Assembly (NCBI GenBank): GCA_018065345.1
Contig: JAGHTM010000102.1
Coordinates: 1-7,478, forward strand
Origin: Candidatus Enterousia merdequi
Lineage (GTDB): Bacteria; Pseudomonadota; Alphaproteobacteria; Rs-D84
Reading direction: 5' to 3'
DNA: 7,478 bases
Below, piece after piece: positions 1-5,055 of this stretch; position 1 is the stretch's first letter, and every line of letters starts with the position of its first letter. Under the pieces are notes generated by a model that had not been told where the DNA came from, searched no databases, and worked only from the letters and a program-made list of their open reading frames with translations. The translations under genes were made by a program, and so were the position numbers.

Positions 1-77
1 CCATTTTTGCCAAAAACTTCTGAATAAAGCGCTTGTAAAGTTTCTAAAGTATCAACACTTTGTATTTTATCTTTCAT
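1..77 (-). CDS. pheS: Phenylalanyl-tRNA synthetase alpha subunit, N-terminal fragment (cut by window edge)
   Basis: Only the first 25 codons and two bases of the next are in the window. The peptide begins MKDKIQSVDTLETLQALYSE and continues VFGKN. The end of it matches the conserved start of PheS, where a helix leads into an EYLGKKG-like turn (here SEVFGKNG). PheS forms the alpha2-beta2 enzyme with PheT and charges tRNA-Phe in the cytoplasm; the catalytic core lies outside the window. The start is the ATG at 77-75, with a GGGG ribosome binding site at 86-83. The gene follows rplT on the same strand, the common rpmI-rplT-pheS order. An intrinsic terminator and alternative stem lie in the gap, so expression is probably partly uncoupled from the ribosomal genes. 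The identification rests on a short peptide plus this order. Confidence 0.85.
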   Translation of the reverse strand, partial: MKDKIQSVDTLETLQALYSEVFGKN

Positions 78-92
78 ATTTTCCCCATTTAT

Positions 93-125
93 AAAAAAAT
101 TAAGACCGTATGCTCTACGGTCTTA
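93..125 (-). terminator. Intrinsic terminator between rplT and pheS (possible attenuator)
   Basis: On the minus strand a perfect 10-bp stem (TAAGACCGTA at 125-116 paired with TACGGTCTTA at 110-101) closes a 5-nt loop. It is followed by one A and seven Ts at 99-93. This is a textbook Rho-independent terminator reading from rplT toward pheS. The plus strand has no T run after the stem, so it works in one direction only. It ends about 16 nt before the pheS start codon, so it must leak, be regulated, or be bypassed for pheS to be transcribed from the ribosomal promoter. No convincing separate pheS promoter was seen. Confidence 0.85.
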
Positions 126-158
126 TATTCTTACAAAACAAAAGCCTGCCGTAAAGCA
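111..158 (-). promoter_or_regulatory. Candidate antiterminator stem in the pheS leader
   Basis: The ten bases just after the rplT stop (TGCTTTACGG at 158-149, minus strand) can pair with CCGTAGAGCA at 120-111. The pairing has nine Watson-Crick pairs and one G-U wobble, across a 28-nt loop. The second segment is half of the terminator's left arm plus its loop, so this stem and the terminator exclude each other. Segment 158-149 is transcribed first and lies where a ribosome ending rplT translation would sit. That geometry is typical of attenuators. The alternative pairing is seen directly; regulation is inference. Confidence 0.5.
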
Positions 159-159
159 T
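115..159 (-). CDS. Possible 14-aa leader peptide overlapping the rplT stop
   Basis: An ATG overlaps the rplT stop codon as TAATG (161-157) and opens a 14-codon ORF encoding [14 protein letters not shown]. It ends at a TAG (117-115) on the 3' edge of the terminator's left arm. E. coli has a leader peptide of similar size, PheM, in the same place between rplT and pheS; it is rich in Phe and drives attenuation. This ORF has only one Phe codon, so a classical Phe-stalling role is doubtful. No good ribosome binding site precedes it, and translation would rely on reinitiation by ribosomes finishing rplT. Such a short ORF could arise by chance. Confidence 0.25.
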   Translation of the reverse strand: MLYGRLLFCKNIRP

Positions 160-527
160 TATTTAGCGTTTCCGGCAATAAATCGTTTTGCTGTATCAAC
201 CAATGTTGAAAAGTTTTTATCTGCATCGTATGCCATTTGGGCCAAAACTTTGCGGTCCAAAACAATACCAGCTTTTTTCAAACCATTCATAAATTGGCTG
301 TATGTTAAACCGTTGCTACGAACAGCAGCATTGATACGAACAATCCATAAAGAACGAAAATCACGTTTCTTTTGACGACGATCGCGATATGCATATTGTC
401 CTGCTTTTTCAGTTTTTTCACGTGCAGCACGATAAGTTGAATGATGACGAGCCAAATAACCTTTAGCACGATCAAGTATTTTCTTATGTTTTTGTTTAAC
501 GGTTGTTCCGCGTTTTACTCTTGCCAT
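159..527 (-). CDS. rplT: 50S ribosomal protein L20
   Basis: This 122-residue protein is L20, a 23S rRNA-binding protein needed early in large-subunit assembly. It begins MARVKRGTT and carries the family core [18 protein letters not shown] (about residues 41-58), followed by [11 protein letters not shown] and the globular stretch [13 protein letters not shown]. The length is slightly over the usual 115-120. The start ATG at 527-525 has a strong site, AAAGGGGGC, ending 4 nt before it. The gene follows rpmI by 15 nt and is surely cotranscribed with it. In other bacteria L20 represses its own operon by binding mRNA; whether that happens here cannot be read from the protein. Base composition is less AT-rich than in the plus-strand genes, as expected for a highly expressed ribosomal gene. 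Confidence 0.98.
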   Translation of the reverse strand: MARVKRGTTVKQKHKKILDRAKGYLARHHSTYRAAREKTEKAGQYAYRDRRQKKRDFRSLWIVRINAAVRSNGLTYSQFMNGLKKAGIVLDRKVLAQMAYDADKNFSTLVDTAKRFIAGNAK

Positions 528-542
528 AATTGCCCCCTTTGA

Positions 543-746
543 TTATTTCAAACCATATGGAGCCAAGATTTTAGCCTGACCCATCATGTTTTCGTTCAAA
601 TACTGTGGTTTAATCCCTGCTTTGTTAGCACGTTTGGATTTATGCAACAGACATTTGTGGTGAGCATTTCTAGCAACACGGATTTTACCAGTTGCAGTCA
701 TAGACGCACGTTTTTTCAAGTACGATTTTGTTTTCATTTTTGGCAT
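543..746 (-). CDS. rpmI: 50S ribosomal protein L35
   Basis: This 67-residue, very basic protein is L35 of the large ribosomal subunit. It has the family start MPKMKTKSYLKKRASMTATG, the GKIRVARNAHHKCLLHKSKR segment in the place of the usual basic HILTKKS-like core, and the closing APYGLK. L35 proteins are usually about 65 residues, so it is full length. The start ATG at 746-744 has AAGGA at 757-753, six bases upstream. It is the first gene of a minus-strand unit, with rplT 15 nt downstream. infC, which often precedes rpmI, is absent; upstream lies the divergent mreC. The leader contains a small hairpin described separately. Confidence 0.97.
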   Translation of the reverse strand: MPKMKTKSYLKKRASMTATGKIRVARNAHHKCLLHKSKRANKAGIKPQYLNENMMGQAKILAPYGLK

Positions 747-770
747 TTTTTATCCTTTTTTTTACCCTCG

Positions 771-786
771 TGGCAATGCCTTGCCA
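771..786 (-). promoter_or_regulatory. Small hairpin in the rpmI leader
   Basis: TGGCAA and TTGCCA form a perfect 6-bp inverted repeat around a 4-base loop. On the minus strand this places a stem-loop about 25 nt upstream of the rpmI start, before the AAGGA site. No T run follows on either strand, so it is not a terminator. L35-L20 operons are translationally controlled by L20 binding leader RNA in well-studied bacteria. This hairpin could be part of such an element, but it is short and I cannot match it to a known L20 site. Confidence 0.3.
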
Positions 787-801
787 TGTCGGTTGATGAA
801 T

Positions 802-829
802 ATTTTGCCATAATAAAAAGAAAAATCAA
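802..829 (-). promoter_or_regulatory. Weak candidate promoter for rpmI-rplT
   Basis: On the minus strand, TTGATT (829-824) matches the TTGACA -35 box at four of six positions. CAAAAT (807-802) matches the TATAAT -10 box at four of six, with a 16-nt spacer. Transcription would start near 795 and give a leader of about 50 nt that contains the hairpin and ribosome binding site. Such matches are common by chance in AT-rich DNA. The best support is position: some promoter must lie in this short divergent gap. Confidence 0.25.
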
Positions 830-835
830 GTTTTT

Positions 836-849
836 ATTGAATATTCAAT
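836..849. promoter_or_regulatory. 14-bp perfect palindrome in the divergent rpmI/mreC control region
   Basis: ATTGAATATTCAAT is a perfect palindrome with no spacer. It lies just upstream of the candidate rpmI -35 box and covers the candidate mreC -35 box (TTGAAT, 837-842). A dimeric DNA-binding protein there could affect both directions. Only one G-C pair per half-site is present in an AT-rich gap, so chance is a real alternative. No regulator was recognised. Confidence 0.3.
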
Positions 850-865
850 TTTTTACGATTAAAGT
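837..865 (+). promoter_or_regulatory. Weak candidate promoter for the mreC operon
   Basis: TTGAAT (837-842) and TAAAGT (860-865) each match the consensus -35 and -10 boxes at four of six positions, with a 17-nt spacer. Transcription would begin near 872, at or next to the mreC ATG at 873, giving a leaderless message. The absence of a Shine-Dalgarno sequence before that ATG fits this. It is the only reasonable plus-strand promoter I found in the gap; both boxes are weak. Confidence 0.25.
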
Positions 866-872
866 TAAAAAC

Positions 873-1694
873 ATGACCAAAGATAAACTATCTTATAAAA
901 TCACTAAAATTATAAAATCTGCTTTGGCAGCAGTGGCCGTACCCGTGTTTATAGTATATATTATGATTGCAAAACCTGACTATGCTATTATGAATGGTCT
1001 TGCCCATATTGTACTGCCTGTTGCAAATGTCGTTGGTGATATTATAACTTGGCCTGTGCGTGTTATTGGTAAAAGTGTAAATTGGGTTCGCGAAACATCA
1101 AGATTACGTCTTGAAAACGAAGAATTACGTGTTCGTTTAGATGAAGCCTTGGCTAATAAACACAACTGTGATATAGCTATTCTTGAAAATCAAAAATTAG
1201 AACAAGAAATAGACATCAAAAAATCTTCCCCGTATCAGTCTGTAATAGCAGATATTCAATTCGACGGCTCTGTATTTCATCACAACACTTTTTTAATAAA
1301 TCGTGGTAAAAAATCTGGTCTTGAAAAAGGTCTGGTTGTTGTTTCTTTTGATAACAGATTAGTTGGAACGATTGTTGATTGTGGCTCACAATTTTGTCGC
1401 GTTCGTGCATTAACTGATTCAGATACAAATATTGCAGTCCGTATAACAGGGTCTGACATTTCTGGTTTTTTACGTGGAAACGGAAAATCAAAAGCATATA
1501 TTGGATTTTTCAACGATACTCAATTTGTTGCTCGTTCTGGATTAAAAGTTATAACAAGTAATATAAGTGGTATTTTACCTGCTGGAATATATATTGGGGA
1601 TATGATTGATGAAAACCAAATAGATGTATTAAAACCAAATCAAATATCGCGCGTTATGATATTAAAATATAATAATCAAGATTCTTATAAATGA
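873..1694 (+). CDS. mreC: Rod-shape-determining protein MreC
   Basis: MreC is a bitopic inner-membrane protein of the elongasome. Its periplasmic domain binds PBP2 and activates RodA-PBP2 glycan synthesis. From ATG 873 the protein has 273 residues: a short basic cytoplasmic tail, one membrane helix at about 14-33, a helical stretch with ITWPVRVIGKSVNWVRE (58-74), a coiled coil at about 72-115 (RLRLENEELRVRLDEAL), then the beta-rich domain at about 120-267. That domain has LINRGKKSGLEKGLVVV, VGTIVD and TSNISGILPAGIYIGDM, all family patterns. It lacks the Pro-rich C-terminal extension of some MreCs. The frame is open back to 642, but that part is antisense to rpmI. ATG 786 is in frame but would add an unusual tail, so 873 is preferred despite lacking a ribosome binding site. 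Its TGA overlaps the mreD ATG by 4 nt. Confidence 0.93.
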   Translation: MTKDKLSYKITKIIKSALAAVAVPVFIVYIMIAKPDYAIMNGLAHIVLPVANVVGDIITWPVRVIGKSVNWVRETSRLRLENEELRVRLDEALANKHNCDIAILENQKLEQEIDIKKSSPYQSVIADIQFDGSVFHHNTFLINRGKKSGLEKGLVVVSFDNRLVGTIVDCGSQFCRVRALTDSDTNIAVRITGSDISGFLRGNGKSKAYIGFFNDTQFVARSGLKVITSNISGILPAGIYIGDMIDENQIDVLKPNQISRVMILKYNNQDSYK

Positions 1695-2155
1695 TACGGA
1701 ACATAATATTATTTTTGAAAAAATCTTTGCCATTTTTATGCACTTTGTTTTTGTGGCGTTTATCTATTTATTTTTGGAATCCATGTGGTATATTGGCTTT
1801 GATACCTATATTTTATTGGTCTTTTGTAAAGCCAATTCATATGTTTTCGTTATTCTGTTTGTTTATGTGCTTTTTAATTGACTACAGATGTAATCTACCA
1901 TTATTTTGGACATGTTTATATTGTTTATTTTATGCTGTAAACGGTTTTCAAAATTATATAGATTTTCAAAGTACAGAGACAAAATCACGTTATGCTTTTA
2001 TGGTATTTTCTGGACTTGGAATCTTGATTTTAATATTTTATGGTTTAACATGGAAAAACTTTATAAATAATTTATGGTTATTTTTATGGTTAAATGTTTT
2101 ATATATTCCAATAACATCATTAGATAAATGGGCACAAAATCATGATAGACACTGA
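1691..2155 (+). CDS. mreD: Rod-shape-determining protein MreD
   Basis: This 154-residue hydrophobic protein is called MreD from its place between mreC and mrdA and its topology, since MreD sequence diverges fast. About six membrane segments are visible, near residues 12-29, 32-48, 51-65, 68-86, 102-120 and 123-143. FLIDY near 61-65 matches the small Asp-containing motif (LxxD-like) common in MreD. MreD is an elongasome membrane protein thought to modulate MreC action on PBP2; its biochemistry is poorly defined. The length fits the family (about 150-175). It overlaps mreC by 4 nt (ATGA) and mrdA by 14 nt. It has no clear ribosome binding site, so translation is probably coupled to mreC. Confidence 0.82.
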   Translation: MIRNIILFLKKSLPFLCTLFLWRLSIYFWNPCGILALIPIFYWSFVKPIHMFSLFCLFMCFLIDYRCNLPLFWTCLYCLFYAVNGFQNYIDFQSTETKSRYAFMVFSGLGILILIFYGLTWKNFINNLWLFLWLNVLYIPITSLDKWAQNHDRH

Positions 2156-3908
2156 AATAGCACGCACATTTGATAGACGAAGTGCACTGTTTCTTACAGG
2201 TGGTGCTTGTTTGACGTCTTTTTTGGTTTTACGTATGTTGCAGATGCAGGTTTTTAACTATAAAGAATACCTTAAAAAAAGCGAAAATAATTCATTCAGG
2301 GTTCAGATAACAATGCCAAAACGTGGCAGCATTTTATCAGACGATGATACAATTATTTCCCGAGATATTCAAATATATAGAATATATGTTATTCCAGAAG
2401 AAACAGATAATATAAACGATGTAATAAATACAGTTGTAAAAGAATTAAATTTAAGAAAAAAAGCAGTTGATAGAATTTGGAAAACTATAAAAAAGCAAGC
2501 CAAATTTCAACCGGTATTAATATCTGAAAATTCAGATTGGAATACACTAGCAAATTTATCTGCTAAAAATATTCCTGGGGTTCATATAGACGACGGTTTC
2601 TCCCGTATGTATGAAATGGGACCTGCTGGGGCTCAAATTTTTGGTTATGTTGGCGCACCTAAAAAACCAGAACCAAACACTCCGTTTTTTACAACAGGTA
2701 TAAATGGTCTTGAAAAAAGATTTAATGATGATATGTGTGGAAAATCTGGAAAAACCGTTTATATAACAAATGCTCTTGGTCGTGTCACTGGTGAAGATAA
2801 AACACAATTTGTAACACCAATCGTTGGTAATAATATAAAAACAACTATAAAAGAAAATGTTCAAAAAACATTGTATGATTCATTGGCATTAAATCGTGCC
2901 GGATGTGGTGTTGTACTGGATATAAAAACAGGAAGTATTCTTGCTATGGCTTCTACACCAAGTTTTGATCCAAATAATTTCAAAAAAGATGATGGCGAAG
3001 AATATATTTCTTCTTTGTTAGATGATGTCGCTAAACCTTTTATGAATAAAACAATTGAAGGTTTATACCCACCTGGCTCTACTTTTAAAATAGTTGTTGC
3101 TTTGGCTGCACTTGAAAGTGGTGCATTGAACCCAAGTGAAAAAATATTTTGTCCTGGATATTGGGAATATGGTAATCACAGATATCATTGTTGGGAAAAA
3201 CATGGCCATGGAAATGTAGATTTATATGGCGCATTAAAACATTCTTGTGATACTTATTTTTATCAAATTGCTCTGCGCATTGGCATAGATGCAATAAAAA
3301 ATATGGCATTAAAACTTGGATTAAATAAAAAATATATGGACGATGTCTTGGCACATGAAATGCCTGGAATTATACCAGATAGAAAATGGAAAGAAAAAAA
3401 TATTGGTTCTTCTTGGGTTCATGGAGATACTATTATATCTGGTATTGGACAAGGATTTATTTTAACTAATTGCTTACAACTGGCTGTTATGATTGCACGT
3501 GTTGTATCTAATAAAGAAATTTATCCACATTTAATATATTCAAATAAAAATCCAACTTTCAAAAAACTTGGTCTTCAAGATAAAAACATTAAACATGTTT
3601 TGCGTGGTCTTGAACAAGTTACCCAACAAGGTGGAACTGCATCAGGTAGTGCAATCAATGTAAACGGTCAAAAAATGGGTGGCAAAACAGGAACTTCACA
3701 AGTTCGTAATATTTCTAAAAAAGAACGTGACAGCGGTGTATTAACAAATGAACAATTAAAATGGAATTTAAGAAATCATGGTTTATTTGTTGGATATGCA
3801 CCAACAGATAATCCAAAATACGCAACATGTATAATTATGGAACACGCTGGTGGTTCATCATCTGCAGCGCGAACAAGTGCAAAAATTATGAAGGAATTAT
3901 TAAAATAA
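2142..3908 (+). CDS. mrdA: Penicillin-binding protein 2, elongasome peptidoglycan DD-transpeptidase
   Basis: PBP2 crosslinks new side-wall peptidoglycan and works with RodA. The 588-residue protein has a short cytoplasmic tail, one membrane anchor at about 15-33, a pedestal/dimerisation domain (about 55-225, opening with MPKRGSILSDD), and a transpeptidase domain at about 250-588. All three active-site motifs are present: S313-T-F-K316 in YPPGSTFK (Ser313 is the acylated nucleophile), S368-C-D370 in KHSCDTYFYQ, and K515-T-G517 in GGKTGTSQ. GDTIISGIGQGFILTNCLQ (428-446) is also typical of the family. The segment FCPGYWEYGNHRYHCWEKHG (336-355) is rich in Cys and His, as in alphaproteobacterial homologues. 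Its length is slightly below E. coli PBP2 (633). The start overlaps mreD by 14 nt, with only a weak GGG at 2130-2132; the stop shares one base with the rodA start. Confidence 0.97.
   Translation: MIDTEIARTFDRRSALFLTGGACLTSFLVLRMLQMQVFNYKEYLKKSENNSFRVQITMPKRGSILSDDDTIISRDIQIYRIYVIPEETDNINDVINTVVKELNLRKKAVDRIWKTIKKQAKFQPVLISENSDWNTLANLSAKNIPGVHIDDGFSRMYEMGPAGAQIFGYVGAPKKPEPNTPFFTTGINGLEKRFNDDMCGKSGKTVYITNALGRVTGEDKTQFVTPIVGNNIKTTIKENVQKTLYDSLALNRAGCGVVLDIKTGSILAMASTPSFDPNNFKKDDGEEYISSLLDDVAKPFMNKTIEGLYPPGSTFKIVVALAALESGALNPSEKIFCPGYWEYGNHRYHCWEKHGHGNVDLYGALKHSCDTYFYQIALRIGIDAIKNMALKLGLNKKYMDDVLAHEMPGIIPDRKWKEKNIGSSWVHGDTIISGIGQGFILTNCLQLAVMIARVVSNKEIYPHLIYSNKNPTFKKLGLQDKNIKHVLRGLEQVTQQGGTASGSAINVNGQKMGGKTGTSQVRNISKKERDSGVLTNEQLKWNLRNHGLFVGYAPTDNPKYATCIIMEHAGGSSSAARTSAKIMKELLK
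3891..3895 (+). promoter_or_regulatory. Ribosome binding site for rodA
   Basis: AAGGA lies within the last codons of mrdA, 12 nt before ATG 3908, which overlaps the mrdA stop as TAATG. The spacing is a little long. It supports 3908 over the in-frame ATGs at 3914 and 3941, and over an extended start inside mrdA. Confidence 0.55.
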
Positions 3909-5053
3909 TGTCTATGATAACACGCGTTTCTAATGCAAATATGATGACTTTTGGTGAAAAGTTATCACGTTTTTCATGGGCATTTTTTATACCTATGTGT
4001 GTTGTTTTATTATTTTCTATTGTTGTTTTATTCAGTGCTGGAAACGGTTCTTGGCAACCTTTTGCAGCATCACAATTATTAAAAATAATATTCGGTATGG
4101 CTGTGTTTTTTTATGTATCTTTTTCAAATATAAAAACATGGATAAAACATTCTTATTTTATATACGTCATCGCTTTGATTCTGGTTATTCTTGTAACATT
4201 TGTTGGAGATGTTGGTATGGGGGCTCAACGTTGGCTTTCGCTTGGTTTTATAAATATCCAACCATCTGAATTCATAAAAATTGCTTTTGTTTTGGCTTTG
4301 GCACGTTATTTTGCGTGGAAAAACAGCGTAGAATTATCACAATTTAAAAACTATATAATTCCTATATTTATGTTACTTGTTCCTTTTGTTTTGATTTGCG
4401 CTCAACCAGACCTTGGGACAGGTTTATCACTTGCGTTGATTACAATTGGTATGTTTTATATTGTAGGTGCAAATAAAAAATGGTTTTTAATTTTAGGTAT
4501 TCTTGGAATGTTAGCACTTCCTGTTGTTTGGTATGGCGGTATGCATGATTATCAAAGATCGCGTATAATAACATTTATAAATCCAGACAAAGATGCCCAA
4601 GGCGCTGGTTATCAAATAAATCAGGCAAAAATAGCCTTTGGTTCTGGCGGTATTATTGGCAAAGGTTATATGTCTGGAACACAATCACAGCAATCTTTTT
4701 TACCAGAAAAACAAACAGATTTTATATTTACTATGATGGGTGAAGAATTTGGTTTTGTTGGTGCATTTATACTTTTAACGATATATTCGTTTATTACATT
4801 TATGCTGTTTTGGGCGGCAAAAACATGTAGAAATCGTTTTGGGCAACTGGTTTGTTTTGGTTTTATGTTGAACTTTTTTATTTATTATTTTATAAATATT
4901 TCTATGGTACTTGGTGTATTACCAACAGTTGGTGTTCCTTTACCATTAATGTCTTTTGGTGGAAGTAGTTTAATATCATTGCTTTTTGGCTTTGGTTTGT
5001 GTCAAAATGCTCATATCCACAAAGACCAACAATTATCATCCAAAGGATTTTGA
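3908..5053 (+). CDS. rodA: RodA, SEDS-family peptidoglycan glycosyltransferase
   Basis: RodA polymerises lipid II into glycan strands in the inner membrane, paired with PBP2. The 381-residue protein is about the usual length (E. coli 370) and almost wholly hydrophobic, with roughly ten membrane helices. Family signatures appear in order: GAQRWLSLGFINIQPSEFIK (105-124, with the conserved R108-W109), AQPDLGTG (165-172), GAGYQINQAKIAFGSGG (232-248), LPEKQTDFIF (265-274), and VGVPLPLMSFGGSSL (341-355). Asp271 in QTDFIF aligns with E. coli Asp262, needed for polymerisation. The start is ATG 3908, overlapping the mrdA TAA by one base. Reading further upstream would only repeat mrdA sequence in another frame. 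The stop lies 2 nt before topA. Confidence 0.97.
   Translation: MSMITRVSNANMMTFGEKLSRFSWAFFIPMCVVLLFSIVVLFSAGNGSWQPFAASQLLKIIFGMAVFFYVSFSNIKTWIKHSYFIYVIALILVILVTFVGDVGMGAQRWLSLGFINIQPSEFIKIAFVLALARYFAWKNSVELSQFKNYIIPIFMLLVPFVLICAQPDLGTGLSLALITIGMFYIVGANKKWFLILGILGMLALPVVWYGGMHDYQRSRIITFINPDKDAQGAGYQINQAKIAFGSGGIIGKGYMSGTQSQQSFLPEKQTDFIFTMMGEEFGFVGAFILLTIYSFITFMLFWAAKTCRNRFGQLVCFGFMLNFFIYYFINISMVLGVLPTVGVPLPLMSFGGSSLISLLFGFGLCQNAHIHKDQQLSSKGF
5042..5047 (+). promoter_or_regulatory. Ribosome binding site that fixes the topA start
   Basis: AAAGGA falls in the last codons of rodA, 8 nt before ATG 5056. The protein from 5056 begins MNLLIVESPSKAKTIEKYLG, the universal TopA N-terminus. The open frame extends back to 4999, but those extra codons are antisense-like translations of rodA and are not part of the gene. 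Confidence 0.75.
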
Positions 5054-5055
5054 AA

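Noticed and set aside
771..786. The rpmI leader hairpin as a transcription terminator
   Set aside because: No T run follows the stem on either strand, and it lies in a divergent gap where no transcript would need to end.
642..872. Upstream extension of the mreC open frame, to 350 residues
   Set aside because: Positions 642-746 are antisense to rpmI, and the added residues do not resemble an MreC N-terminus. The ATG at 786 is in frame but lies within the rpmI leader hairpin and adds a tail of low-complexity sequence; it remains a weak alternative.
980..1513. Minus-strand open frames opposite mreC
   Set aside because: They overlap a well-supported gene, have no recognisable domains or ribosome binding sites, and are expected from codon bias on the other strand.
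2556..3354. Minus-strand open frames opposite mrdA
   Set aside because: They are rich in Phe, Tyr, Ile and Cys, as expected for antisense readings of AT-rich coding DNA, and lack any family motif.
3827..3907. Extended start of rodA inside mrdA
   Set aside because: These codons are the mrdA C-terminus read in another frame. ATG 3908 overlaps the mrdA stop and gives a normal RodA length.
3976..4269. Plus-strand open frame inside rodA
   Set aside because: It is an out-of-frame reading of a membrane-protein gene with strong RodA motifs; the Cys-rich product has no support.
4999..5055. Extended start of topA inside rodA
   Set aside because: These codons are the rodA C-terminus in another frame, and the conserved TopA N-terminus begins exactly at ATG 5056.
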